DNA of 64,000 nt from Dipteronia dyeriana (taxonomy: Eukaryota > Streptophyta > Magnoliopsida > Sapindales > Sapindaceae). The translations under genes were made by a program, and so were the position numbers. This document shows, piece after piece, positions 22,227 through 33,611 of this stretch. The first letter of the stretch is position 1, and every line of letters begins with the position of its first letter. Under the pieces are notes generated by a model. The model was given only the letters and a program-made list of their open reading frames with translations. It ran no database searches and was not told where the DNA came from. The DNA lies in assembly GCA_032871835.1 (NCBI GenBank), contig CM065299.1, forward strand, positions 82,093,652 to 82,157,651, in the 5' to 3' direction.

Positions 22227-22547
22227 CTAATTATAGCATCCTCCTGATACAAAAATCTTTATTTTAAGATTCTTATATTTTACGTTCATGTTAAAACATT
22301 TGGTTTGTATACTTAACTTTATCTTATTACAAAATTCACTAATATCTATGTTTATATTTGGAAGACATCCTACTACTGCTACCTTATTTCTAAGATCTAC
22401 TTCAGCTGTAGCTAATTGGGTTTGTTCATGGTCGTTAAATCTACTGTCATTTAGATATAAATGAGCTTTTGTATCTAACCCTGCTCTAGTTTGACTAAGT
22501 ATTCCTATTATCACTACTCCTAAATGTATCGAAGAGAAACCACTCAT
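22227..22547 (-). pseudogene. Movement-protein-like fragment (30K superfamily) of the pararetrovirus
   Basis: A 106-codon frame has SSIHLGVVIIGI at the start, then NDSRF, ATAEVDLRNKVAVVG and ISEFCNKIKLSIQTK. An I-H-L-G strand, a D-x-R motif, an E-x-D-L motif and a late I-x-T-K strand in this spacing are typical of caulimovirid movement proteins. These proteins open plasmodesmata for cell-to-cell spread. Only the middle of the protein is present. Both ends are lost, and the inverted-repeat element at 21463-22084 lies just beyond. Confidence 0.6.
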
Positions 22548-23276
22548 TTTAATTTATAAGAGAGGGGTGTTGACCATACGGGTCTTTCTTGTTCCTATGG
22601 TTTTTATTGATTCAAAACGAGCTTTCAACCCTCTCAAAGCCTTCAGTTGTCTTTCATCAACAAGACTTACACAAGGCCACCAGAGAGTTTTTTCTAGAAA
22701 ACTATAAATTCTGTTTCAAACAAAAACAGAAACTTATCTAGACACGATTCTAGTATAATCAGCACATGGGCTTTTATCAATACTACTAGGACCTCGTTAC
22801 GATATAAATTTAATAATCTCCTCAAGCTTTCGTTAACCTGACTAGACTTCTTAGTTTTTGTGAACTAGAAAATTAAAAGAGAAATACAAGAACCTTACTC
22901 AAAGGTATTCACAGCTTTTATTGATTCTGGAGATTATGGTACATAAGGAGAGTAGGGATTGTTGTTTACAATTGGTGAGTGTGTTTAGAGTGAGGCTTTG
23001 TGTACATAGTTGATCGATGACCATTTACAAAGGGGAATAAGACTTCATAGGTAAGAAAAAAAAAGTTTAAACAAGCTGGCCGACAAACTTTTTACAGGGT
23101 CAAAGGATAAATAGTAAAGCTTTACATTAAAGAAAAAATTATCTAGCCGAAGCTTTGTCTTCTTCGAATGATGATGATGCTTTATACTGTTCTTGATAAT
23201 GTTGGTGATGATGCTGCCTTTTGCTATTTCTGCTTTTAACTATTCTTGGCTTCATATCGACACTTTGATCTTGTCT
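22548..23276. other. Non-coding part of the pararetrovirus remnant
   Basis: No frame of note lies between the transactivator-like and movement-protein-like remnants. This would be the place of the viral intergenic region with promoter and primer-binding site, but no convincing tRNA-Met-complementary site was found by eye. Confidence 0.4.
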
Positions 23277-24130
23277 TCAGGTATCAAGATTATGGTAAGC
23301 TTCATCGTCTAGTTCAAGGTCACTAACTTCTAGGAGAGGATCTCCTAGCCTTATTACTTCTTGCTCTTGGACTTCTCTTAAATAGTAATCAGTTTCAGGG
23401 CTCAAGAAAACCCAAGGAATAAGGTATTTGAACCAAACATTGTTGTCTCTGATGAAGATTGACATGTGAGGAGTCTGACCTATCGGTTTAGGCCTGACCA
23501 AGTTGATGATGAGAAAATACTTTTGAGCTCTATATCTCTACAGGTACTCAGGACACATATCCTAGAGATCTGCTGGGTAATTCTCCACCTATCACTTGTA
23601 CAGGGACATGGTAGGGGATTATCACAATATAGTGATAAGCTGGCAGGTAGCTTGTCATCTTGTATGGTTGACTGATTATCCACTCACCTGGTTTGGAATC
23701 AATGTCAAGAACAAAACATTTTCTTCCTCCAAACATTCTGATGGATTGCTGGAGTTTTTCTGGGAGAAATGAGATTTTAACGATACTGGACGCATTGATC
23801 GTATATATAATCCCATAACTAAAGAGTTCTTCAATGCCGATTGTCCTAACTTTGGAATGTCAAAATTCATTGGAAAGTTATCCAAATGAATTTGGACAGT
23901 CATGAACTTGAATGAAAAACTATGGTTTATATTTCCTTGATGAAAAAGAGTAGTCATACCATTAGGTAATCCTACTACTTGAGAATAAAACTTTTGAATT
24001 TTAGAAATCTCTTCAGATTATCATCTCTGGCATGACCAAATATGCTATACTTTATATCATTAGGTAGATTTTCTACTGCATTATATATATTTTTAGCTTG
24101 ATCCCTCGTTAGGGTAATGTTTATAATATC
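23277..24130 (-). pseudogene. C-terminal remains of the transactivator-like region, shattered
   Basis: Overlapping short frames (23277-23501, 23480-23683, 23548-23736, 23676-23957) lie on the same strand as the viroplasmin-like block and after it. They read as ordinary globular sequence (for example FGGRKCFVLDIDSKPGEWI and WFKYLIPWVFLSPETDYYL). I cannot assign a motif. Strand and order suggest the rest of the transactivator or a following viral ORF, broken by several frameshifts. Confidence 0.4.
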
Positions 24131-24241
24131 TAAGGGCCTTTCTTGAGGAATTTCTTTTTAACTTTCTTTTTGAATCTCTTTTTCACTTTCTTTTTCTTTG
24201 CTCTTTTTCTTTTCTTCTTTTCTTTCTACTCTTTCTATCTT

Positions 24242-24883
24242 CTAAAGTTGCTCTACTAGCTGCTCAGCTTTACTTAATTCTTGCTTTAGTACCGTATTTT
24301 GAGCTTGCAAATTGATCAAGAGATCATTCATATTTCTTTTGCAACTTTCTAACTCTTCAGAAATCTTATTTTTTGCTTCATTGATATTTCTAAAATTGTT
24401 CATAAAACTTCTTACTTGGTTTCTATCATACGTACAACCATTAAATTCTAAGATGGGTTCAAAACCATCTTGATTTTGGAAAAACATGCTTAGAGCTTTC
24501 TAAGCTTATTCAAAACTATAGTATCCTTTAAATATAGGTTTAGGGAAATCTTCTACACAACTAGTAGTTTCCTACTAGGTAGAATAGATTCCTGTCTTTC
24601 TGTCTTTAAAAACAACATAAAAATTAAACGTGTTACTATCCGAAAAATATTGGCTTAAAACATTCAAGGTTTGAAGAAAACCTTTGTTGTCATTTCTAAA
24701 AAACCAAATATTATTAAGCAAAGCTTGTTGAACTTCAGTAATTGTCAATGTTTGGAAAGGAACACCTGGACAATAGTTAATCATATAAAATCTTATACTA
24801 AGTTTTTTATCACTAATGCTTTGAGAAAGGAAGCTAGAGCTTGAGCTTGAGCTTTTCTGACTATTCTTTGAACTTCCTACCAT
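24242..24883 (-). pseudogene. Transactivator/viroplasmin-like fragment of the pararetrovirus
   Basis: The frame 24575-24883 ends in FYVVFKDRKTGIYST, which matches the start of the caulimovirus viroplasmin (Cauli_VI) domain. That domain is also found at the N-terminus of eukaryotic RNase H1. Two in-frame stops follow directly at the expected Trp position. More residues of the domain are readable before the frame 24242-24487, which continues with a coiled coil (NNFRNINEAKNKISEELES). In related viruses this protein forms inclusion bodies and allows reinitiation of translation. The stops make this copy inactive. Confidence 0.68.
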
Positions 24884-24897
24884 TCATACAAAAATAA

Positions 24898-25390
24898 TCA
24901 ACAATCTATTAGTCTTGATAAGATATCTGCTATAGTATTATATTTTCCACTTATATATTCAAATTCCGCTTTATATCCTCTTCCTGTCAAAGTTTCTAAA
25001 AACCATATCCATCTTTTACTAACAAAAGAATTTTTCTTTTCAAAATTTTTCTTTTGTACCTTTTTATAAAATTCTACTATATTATTGCAAGCACTTCTTA
25101 CTGTGAATGATTCATTTTGTATATATATGCGGAACTGATTTAATGAATTTATAATTCCTAACATTTATAATTATGTACTAGATCTTCTAGACTCAACTTC
25201 TAAAAACTTTCCACTAGCATACATTGTTATTTCTTCTATATTTTTAAAGTTATCATTTGTGGGCTTTTGTATTAGTATCCCAACTCATCATTTGCTACTG
25301 GTGTCTGCTTGTACTATTTTTTAACAGCTATTTATAGGTAAAGCTATTGGGCTTAGGTTTTGAACTATCCTTTTTATCTTATGAACTAGC
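24898..25390 (-). pseudogene. Pararetroviral RNase H (3' end of pol)
   Basis: The frame 24898-25164 has LGIINSLNQFRIYIQ, then TVRSACNNIVEFYKK, KRWIWFLETL and the closing EYISGKYNTIADILSRL. This is the end of RNase H in caulimovirids, where the D-x-L-S-R-L box is nearly invariant. Upstream, at 25390-25170, the start of the domain (QADTSS, then EITMYASGKF) is readable but interrupted. The nucleic-acid position usually occupied by an acidic TD before the Cys reads RSA here. Confidence 0.74.
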
Positions 25391-25455
25391 TTTACATTTG
25401 AAAATATTGTAATTACTATCAAATATACTGCTATAAAACATACTGTTATGAAAAT

Positions 25456-25860
25456 TTATTCTTCAAACTTTCTCTTCTTAGTTATGATCCTGAGATTTTC
25501 TTTCCACTTTTCTTCGGCTAATCTTATTCCACTTAGTCTAGCTCTTAATTTAAATCTTTTTTCTTCTGATAAACAACTGTCTTCTAACTCTTTATTAATT
25601 CTTTCTATCTTTTCTTTACACATGTCTAACCTAAACTCTATATTTTCTATTTTATTCTGGTTCATTTAGTGAACTAGTAGAGGCTTTGGATGATTGGTTA
25701 TGTTTGTACATATCTTGACTATATTCTTTCAATAATCTATCTAACTCCTTTACCTTATTCTCACTGCTTATCTTTAAAGTTTCTAAATCTAGCAGATCTT
25801 TTTTAAAGTGAGAGCACCTTTCTTCTACTTTTAAGTAAACATTATCAATTTAGCATCTAT
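25456..25860 (-). pseudogene. Coiled-coil frames beside the pararetroviral RNase H
   Basis: The frame 25456-25665 (KIENIEFRLDMCKEKIERIN onward) is highly charged with heptads. A second charged stretch in another frame runs about 25672-25855. Virion-associated and aphid-factor proteins of caulimovirids have such coiled coils, but no specific motif allows assignment. Its position where reverse transcriptase should be indicates rearrangement. Confidence 0.4.
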
Positions 25861-26149
25861 AGAATTCATAATACTTACTATACTCATATTAATAAACTAA
25901 AGATCTTATAAATCAAATGGATAACTAATATCAAATGACATATATGCATTATATATGTTATATGTTGAAGATTTAAAAGGTTAAAAATTATTTTAATTTC
26001 AAATAGGCTAATATTACACAATTTATATATTTTTAAAAAGGCTTAAATATGAGATATGTAATTTATAACTTTCATTCTACTTATAAATAATGTGAAAAAC
26101 AAAGTGATTGTCGTTTACACCAAAATTTCAAATGATAACATAAATGTAC

Positions 26150-26690
26150 ATTTTCCCCCGGATCCCCATATCCCCGTACCCATCCCCATTTGGGAAAAAA
26201 AAATTAGGATAAATTAGGGAATAGAGTGGGGATGAGGATGATTTTCATCTCCAAATTGAAATGGGCCCCCATTTTCCCCATAAATATATCGGGATGGGGA
26301 TGGGGGAAGGTCCCCCATCCCCATTTCGCACGAAGCATATATAAATAAATAAATATATATTAAAAAAAATATTTGAAACACTTTATGATTTTATTCTGTA
26401 TTTTAGTATTTGTAATACACTAAACCACTAATGGATTTTAGTTTGTATTTTTAATGGAATATAATTTTTTTTGTTTAATTTGTAATTTTTAGTGGGAAAG
26501 GGGAAACATGAAAAAATAGAGAAAAACGGGGAGAACTGGGGTTGGGGATGAATTCCCCCCCCCCCCCACTCTAAAAAAAAAATCCCCCATCCCCATTTTT
26601 CCCGAATGGGGAAATGGAAGGGATGCGGGAAGAGTCTAGAACGTGGGGATGGGGTTGGGGGGACTTATATCCATCCTCATTCCCCAAATG
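26150..26690. mobile_element. C/G-rich putative MITE (CCCCATCCCC family), copy 1
   Basis: Blocks of TCCCC/ATCCCC words on the left (26153-26200), centre and right (GGGGATGGGGTTGG, 26640-26690) pair in inverted orientation around an AT-rich middle. AAATGTACAT words stand at both edges. The same composition and order recur at 57898-58350. No frame is coding. The transposon superfamily is not certain; hAT-type MITEs with such ends are known. Confidence 0.5.
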
Positions 26691-27947
26691 TACATCTCTT
26701 GATTAATATAAGATGAAATTTCAACTTTTTTAACCCTTTTAATATGCCTTTACAACAATTACTAGTTGAATAATATTCTGTTAGTGTCGTTTATTTTTTC
26801 CACTAAAAACTTAATGGGTATGAATTGAACTCATTAAATTGTTTTGGTTTTTTTTTAAGTGGTCAAACAATTTAAAAATATCAAAAAACAACTTAAAAAC
26901 TCAAGTAAGAAATCCTGACTTTTAACTTAATTTCAAATCACTGAATTACAATTAAAATATTCTCTTCCAAGTCAATCCTCACAAAGAATATATATTTCCA
27001 AATTTATCTTGATTTGATATGGTATAGAGATCTTTTTTTTAATATATTTCTTATTTTAAATTGCTTTTTAAACGGAAAAAAAAAACTAATTATTTCTCAT
27101 AGAGACCGGTTTATATAATTCAAGAACCTATTTCAAAAAAAAAAAAAACAATAACCTTTTTTTTCCTATGCTTATGAACAAAGAATTAAAAAAAATGGTT
27201 TACTCAATTATATATGTTGGAAATATGAACAACATGTAAAATAACTTGAACTTTTTTTTACGATAAATAGAACTTGAACTTTGTTTGCGGAACATGTAAA
27301 ATTATATTCTTTGATGAATTTTTTATTCTGTTAAATTGAATTTTGTTTGCAACAAAACATGCATATTAAATTACTTCTTTTAATTAGTATGGATAAATGT
27401 AAAATTAATTGTTTATAAATGTAAAATTATGGATAAGTTATTAAAATTTCATTTAATATAATTATGACGTGTTTTCTAAAAATGACCAAAAACACTTTTC
27501 TATAATTTTATCAAACATAATGTCTTTGATCCGGAATCATTTTTAATCAAAAAAATAGTTGGAGAACCGATATCAAACCGGACCGAAACAAATTAAACAA
27601 TGTCCGACTTGCTTAGTCAGTAAAAATAAGTTGAGTAATAGTAAACCAGTAATGAATGGCAATTTTGATATTATAAGACAAAAATGAGGGCAAATGAAAT
27701 GAATGACTGTAGATAAAGTGAAAATCCCGTTAAAGAATTTGAAATGCGTGGTCGTTTGAACCTTCAAAATTGAAATCTCCACCCAACTTCAATGCTGCCA
27801 TAAAACCAAGTCACTCTCAAATTTGAATCCTCTGTTTACACTTTTTACACACAGAGAGCAACAGACTCAGTTAATTTTCACAGAGAAAAAAAAAAACCTA
27901 GCCAAGAAAAACCTTGCATTTTGAAAGAGCGAGTGAGAGAAGAGACA
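26691..27947. other. Upstream region of the RopGAP gene
   Basis: The region is AT-rich with no gene. The last 100 bases before the start codon hold a purine-rich, A-rich stretch (CACAGAGAGAGCAACAGAC, then an A-run at 27885-27895) typical of a plant 5' leader. A clear TATA box was not singled out. Confidence 0.45.
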
Positions 27948-30472
27948 ATGACGGGGCTTGTGATGGTGACGAAGATGGGTGGGTGTGGTGGCGTTGATAG
28001 CGGTGGTGGTAGTGGGAAGGCGACAAGAGGAACAAAGGCTACCGAAGAAGAGCAGAACCAGCTGTCAGTGGTGGCGCTTCTCGTGGCAGCTTTGAGGAAA
28101 TCTATGGTGGCTTGCCGTGTCGATAGAGGTGAAGATGTGATCTCTACCGTTCAAAACATGGAGATCGGGTGGCCTACAAATGTACGACATATTACTCACG
28201 TGACGTTTGATCGCTTCAACGGGTTTCTGGGTCTTCCTGTTGAGTTCGAAGTTGAGATCCCATGTCGAGTTCCCAGTGCTAGGTATTGATTTGGACTTGT
28301 GGGTGTTTTAATACTTTATTTATATAAAAAAAAAAAAAATTAACTCTAATCTGGGTTTTGCTTGAAATACTCGAACAAACTTGTTTTGTTTTGTTCATTG
28401 TCTGTGTGTCAATGGTGGTTTAGATCCGATAGTGTAGAAATTTAGCTGTTTCATTCACTTATCACTTTAACAGTAAACATTTTTATTTTTTTAAATGAAG
28501 AAAACTATTTGGGGGTTTTTGAACTTTGAAATTTGAATGCGTTGACACGCAGACACAAGCACACTCACAAATATGGTATATATGAGCTGAAATTGTGCTG
28601 TTCTAGGTCATGATGGCACTTAAATTAAGATGGTTTTTAGGGTTTTGACTCTCCAAGTCTGAACTATGGAGGGCTTAAGAATATATATTTTGGATTGGCT
28701 TTTTGAAATTTTGAAAGAGATTGACTCAACTACAAAACCTCTAGTTTTATGCTTTCTATCATTTATTTTTGTGTGAAAATAAAATTTAAACTTAACCTAG
28801 CTGAATTTGTAAAGATTCGGATTGAAAACTTTGATTTAAGTATTATGTGATCATAAATGCGTTTGGAATTGTTCCAGGGTTTTAGATGTCCCATTTGAGT
28901 TTTCTCTAGAAAGGATAGTAATTGTAAGAATCTCACAATGCACTGCAATTGTTAATTATTAATTGACTGTTTAGATATAGGTCAAATTTGTAGAATCTTT
29001 TGTGTTGATGACTTGATGTTTTCTATTTTGCCAAACCATCTATTGAAAAGTATATGGATTTTCACTTTCTGCTTTATCTGTGTGCTTTCTGCATGGTTTT
29101 ACCTTGCAACCATCTAATTATTGCAGTGCTAGTGTATTTGGCGTCTCAGCAGAATCAATGCAGTGCTCATACGATTCGAAAGGGAACAGTGTCCCCACCA
29201 TTCTCTTGCTAATGCAGGAGCGACTATACTCACAGGGCGGCTTGAAGGTATTATCTGCTTAATGTTGATGATATTAGCTCAGGTATCTACAAGTAATGAG
29301 TTTTTTACTAGTGTTCTTTAAATGGTGTTGTAGGCGGAAGGAATTTTCAGGATAAATCCTGAGAACAGTCAAGAGGAGCATGTAAGAGACCAGCTGAATA
29401 GGGGCATTGTACCGGACAATATCGAAGTCCATTGTTTGGCAGGCCTTATAAAGGCTTGGTTCCGAGAACTTCCTTCAGGAGTGCTTGACGGACTTTCACC
29501 TGAAGAAGTCCTTCAATGCAATGCAGAAGAGGAATCTGTAGAGCTTGTGAAACAACTCAAACCAACCGAGTCTGCGTTGCTCAATTGGGCTGTTGATCTC
29601 ATGGCTGATGTTGTGGAGGAAGAGGAATTCAACAAAATGAATGCAAGAAATATTGCTATGGTGTTTGCTCCAAATATGACTCAGGTTATATTCATCATCT
29701 AGTTTAGCACATAAGTTTAATTTTCTAGCTTACAAATGAGAAGTCATACATCGAAGAGAAATCCAAAAGAAAAAAAGAAACTCAAGAATTTTGCATTTAA
29801 GTGTCAATTTTTATGAGATTTATTGCATTCAATTGGATCTTATTGTGTTTTTTGCTCCTTGAATAGATGTCTGATCCGTTGACGGCTTTAATGCATGCTG
29901 TTCAAGTAATGAACTTGCTTAAGACCCTAATTATGAAAACTCTAAGAGAACGTGAAGAGACTGCAAGTGGAGGATATTCACCCGAGTCTTCACATTCATA
30001 TTGTCAGCAAACTGATGAGGACTTTGACAGTCAGCAAGAGATGGAATCCAGCTGTGAATTGAGAGGGCCAACATCCGAATATGATGATCATGCACATTAC
30101 AGCAGCAGCAGCGACGATGGAGATGAAGTCGAGTCCTTAAGTGAGATAGAAGAATGCTTCTTGAGGCAATTGGATGGTAATGAAAATGCCACCAATAGTT
30201 TCTTAGAGCAACCCGAGGGTGATAAGCGGGGAGAGAATACGAGTCCCAGAAGCTGCTCAGGGTTTAATCTCGAATCTGGTATTTCATTTACTGACAGCAA
30301 AAGAGAAAATTATAGCTGTTGTACAAGTGGTGGTGAAGACTCGGAGGCAAGTTTTGTTGCTGTGGATCAAAAGGTCAATGCAAAAAGCCCATCGAGAGGA
30401 TGTAAAAACGCCAACGATGTGGAGATGGTAGACAAATCTATGCCTTTGCATGTGTCTAATGAATTCGTCTGA
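27948..30472 (+). CDS. ROPGAP: Rop GTPase-activating protein (CRIB + RhoGAP)
   Basis: Four exons join in phase: 27948-28282, 29127-29247, 29334-29684 and 29867-30472, all with GT-AG introns, giving 470 residues. A Gly-rich start (MTGLVMVTKMGGCGG) is followed by a CRIB motif at about 72-98 (IGWPTNVRHITHVTFDRF). The RhoGAP domain runs from about 115 to 290, with GIFRIN carrying the likely catalytic arginine finger (R158) and GLIKAWFRELPSGVL. An acidic Ser-rich tail ends in NEFV. CRIB followed by RhoGAP is a plant-specific arrangement. These proteins bind active ROP GTPases, speed GTP hydrolysis, and shape polar growth and low-oxygen signalling. Length and domains look complete, with no break. 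It is closest in memory to Arabidopsis RopGAP2/4; the exact orthologue needs a tree. The ATG at 27948 was chosen because plant homologues begin MTGLVMVTK. Confidence 0.95.
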
Positions 30473-31700
30473 CTACAGTTTCATTTTCTCAGTTATGATA
30501 ACTTCATTTGCAGATTTTTGGTTTGTTCTCTCCACGTTCGCTGTTACTTTTGTAAATTGATACTGCATGCAGTTTGAAGCTTTGCTTGAACTGGGGCTTG
30601 CTGTGTTTTGCTTGTCATGGTTCAGCTTTGGGCTGAACTTGTGATTGTTCTTTGTTGTTGCCATGTTGGAAGTCCATTCCATTAATATCAATGGAAAACA
30701 TGTCTTCCTGTATCCGTGTTAAACCGCCATGGGAAAGTCATGATAGAGCTTTGACCATGCATAGATTGGAAACTGTTCTTGTCTTAATATGCTTGATTTG
30801 TAGAACTAGAGTTCAGTTTTAGTAAAAGTCACAACGTTTTGTGTGTGCTTGCAATTTGTAAAATATATGCACAAGTTGCATGACTCAATTTCCTGACTCT
30901 CAGATGTTTGGGTAGATTTGCTGCAGCCTCATGTTGTTGTATTTGAATCTGATTTCTGCTACTTACTCAAATACATGCCACTGAAAGTGGGAAATATATC
31001 TTTACAAGATTGACTTGCAACGATAAGATCCTGTAGAATATTAAATGAAACTATGGTTGGTGTGTGTATCATGCATTCATGCTTTTAGCTTTTCACTAGT
31101 ACAAAAAAGGTTGCAAAAGCATTGTGACTAGTTGTTGAAGAATATGGTAGAACACTAGAACCTCCTGATATGATCTTGAACCACTAATGTCTATTAGCTA
31201 CTTGCATGCCTTATTATATTTATATTACGCATGCATCAACAGCAGAATTAAATTAGATTGTTTAGAATCCAAAGCATATCTTACTTAACCTGCTCTCACT
31301 TTTTTCTCTGTTATATATTTATAAACACTCAGGGAGTCAGGGTCCGTATGCACTTTAACTTTTCAAGTGTTTGATTGAGATATTCGAAAAGAAAAGTTTT
31401 GACAATATATATATATGTTTGAGTGCCTGTGCCAATCATTCTATTATTTCTATATCACATATCCACCAGGCACCAGCAGGCAGCAGTGATGACAACAAAA
31501 TCAAAAAAAAAAAAAAAAAAAAAGAAGATAGTGTGGTCAATAGAACGTTATTTTTAAAGTTGATGGGATTTTATCAAGTACACTGGTTTGGGATCTTGAC
31601 CAATTAGGATTTTACACTTACTACAACGGCATAGGAGCTTCATTGACCTCCGATCCCAATTAAGTGAAAAAAGAAAATGTATAATAAGAAAGTTGGGAAG
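30473..31700. other. 3' flank of the RopGAP gene, no further gene
   Basis: T- and G-rich sequence after the stop (30480-30720) looks like a plant 3' UTR. An A-run at about 31502-31522 and a short AT run near 31408 are the only repeats. No coding frame with support. Confidence 0.5.
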
Positions 31701-31870
31701 TTCTAAAGATGGAGATAATTTATGAAATTGGGATCAAAATATTAAAATAAGATAAAAAAAAAAATCATTTAAAGATGGAGATGACTTGTAAACTTCGGAT
31801 CAATTTTTTTATAATTTAAAATTTTCATATAAAGATTAAGATAATTTACAAACTACATGGTACTCTTTTC
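31700..31870. repeat. Degenerate tandem repeat, about 60-65 bp, three copies
   Basis: AAAGATGGAGATAATTTATGAA (about 31704), AAAGATGGAGATGACTTGTAAA (about 31770) and AAAGATTAAGATAATTTACAAA (about 31833) head three successive units, the first two followed by GGGATCAA/CGGATCAA. Confidence 0.6.
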
Positions 31871-32054
31871 ATACAAATCTTGAATTAATTTTAAATAATT
31901 TAAAATTGTTGAAATTTGATTAACACATTGAATAATGCTACACCATCAAAATTTATTGACTAAATACCGTGACAAAATGGCACAAGGCCTCTTGCCAATG
32001 TGGTTAGACTCTCTATTGGGAGTCTCCACCACCACGGTTCAACACCTTTGGTGC

Positions 32055-32089
<35 letters not shown>

Positions 32090-32342
32090 CTGTCCCTCAT
32101 TGGCCATTAATCCTAAGTAGTGGTGTAAAAATGGGCCGGCCGGTGACAGGCCAGTCCGACCGGCCCGCCTGGCACGCCAATCCGGCTTGCCAGGCCTGTC
32201 GAACCGGCTTGTTGGACCGGTCCGTTAGGCTAATTTTTTTTTATTTTATTTTTTCAAAAATCCTCCAACTCCTGGAATTTTTTTCTAGCCGTTGGAGGAA
32301 AAAAAAATTACAAACCCCCCCTAAAATCTTTTAAATTACATT

Positions 32343-33035
32343 TTGAAAAAATATTGGGCTAACATTCCACTACTTTATGCCTTAAGTGCTATACTAGATC
32401 CCAGGGTTAAATTATCTGGTTTAGAAATTTTGTTTGAGTTTATTGGTATTAATTTGTCAATAGATTATTCAGAACAAACTACTGACATTCGAACCAAGTT
32501 GTTCGAGATTTTTCGTATTTATGAGACCAGGTTTAGTAACATTGACATCCCCCAATCAACACGACCGGAGACAGAGCCGAAGCAAACAAGTTGGAGCCTT
32601 CTGAAACGTCGAAAAAAAGACATATCAGCAAGTACTTCTTCAGGGCAAAGATCTAGCCCATCTTCTTGTATCAAACTTATTAGGTACCTTGAAGCACAGT
32701 TCGATGTTGTTGAAGACAAGGAAAAGTTTGATTTGTTGTTATGGTGGAAGACCTATACGTACAGGTATTCAGTTCTGTCACACCTAGCACGTGACGTACT
32801 GGTTATTCCAGTGTCAACGGTGTCTTCAGAACAAGCTTTCAGCACCAGTGGACGCATAATTGAACCAAGAAGAAGCTGTTTGTCTCCAGAGATGGTGGAG
32901 GTACTAACATGCCTTCGGGATTGAAAGCATGCTAAAAAAAAGTTACAAAATCTAACTGTAGATAAAGAACTTAATCTAAATTCCGACAATCTATATATTG
33001 ATGACCCTTCAGGTAGTGGCCAGGGCCAGAACTAG
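32343..33035 (+). pseudogene. hAT transposase C-terminal fragment
   Basis: The open frame 32343-32924 is closely similar in sequence to the - strand product at 10657-11367. It has KKYWANIPLLYALSAILDPR at the start, a linker (STRPETEPKQTSWSLLKRRK), then the hATC dimerisation region (FDLLLWWKTYTYRYSVLSH, SSEQAFSTSGRIIEPRRSC). A TGA at about 32922-32924 replaces the Trp codon of the relative. The tail stays readable to the expected stop at 33033-33035. Catalytic domains are missing, so it could at most make a dimerising fragment. Confidence 0.85.
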
Positions 33036-33280
33036 GTTATACTTTTACATATGTATTTATTATTTACTTGTAAGTTGTAAAACGGTTGCACTCTTTTTCC
33101 CTTACCAAGTTTTTATCCCACTGGGTTTTTCTTGGTAAGGTTTTTAATTAGGCAATAATGTAGATATGTATTACTGAATTCCATAAGTGAAAAATAAATA
33201 ATTAATTAAAAAATTGTTCGTTCTCTTTATTCATTTCAAATCCTAATAATTGTTCGTTCTCTTCAGTCATTTTAAATTCT

Positions 33281-33329
33281 AAACCCTTCTAAACCCTAAA
33301 CCCTAAACCCTAAACCCTAAACCCTAAAT
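33281..33329 (-). repeat. Telomere-like CCCTAAA repeat inside the deleted hAT
   Basis: About six heptamers of CCCTAAA stand 3' of the transposase fragment, as in the 10-kb relative when both are read in the same direction. Confidence 0.9.
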
Positions 33330-33611
33330 CCAAAAAAAAAGTAATTTGGAAAAAAAAATTGGACTAAAAAACTAACCCGTCAAACCAGGCCCGCCAGAGG
33401 GGCCCGGCGGGCCGGCCTGGCACCGCACGCAGGCACGGCCCGCCTGAGGCAGGCGTGCCGTGCAGGACCTGCTTCTCCGAAAACAGGCCGGGCCGGGCCG
33501 GCCTGCGACACCGTTGGCTGCCAGGCCCAACCAGGTCTGTTTCCACAAATGGATTGGTCAGGCCGTGCCTAATGGGCTGGGCCAGTCCATTTTTACACCA
33601 CTAATCCCAAG

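Larger units (their letters stand above)
22227..25860 (-). mobile_element. Endogenous pararetrovirus fragment (Caulimoviridae)
   Basis: On - the order is coiled-coil frames (25860-25456), RNase H (25390-24898), transactivator/viroplasmin-like (24883-about 23277), a non-coding stretch, then a movement-protein-like frame (22547-22227). Reverse transcriptase before RNase H is missing. RNase H, transactivator, intergenic region and movement protein follow each other in circular caulimovirid genomes that possess a transactivator. This piece therefore reads through that join, and the coiled-coil part is out of place. Every frame is short and most are interrupted. It is an old, non-functional integrated copy; the genus is not decided. 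Confidence 0.72.
32118..33603 (+). mobile_element. Internally deleted hAT element, relative of the 10-kb inner hAT
   Basis: The ends are TAGTGGTGTAAAAATGG and its perfect inverse. The 8-bp flanks are ATCCTAAG (32110-32117) and ATCCCAAG (33604-33611), one mismatch. GC-rich subterminal blocks (32134-32230, 33376-33595) and a CCCTAAA repeat match the 10187-13678 element in order. The leader with its TCCAACTCC..CCGTTGGAGG hairpin is joined directly to the last third of the transposase. About 2 kb has therefore been lost from the interior, as in Ds-type derivatives. Confidence 0.87.

Noticed and set aside
30097..30300. Minus-strand frame over the last RopGAP exon
   Set aside because: It is a shadow of the coding exon, whose + product matches the acidic tail of the family.
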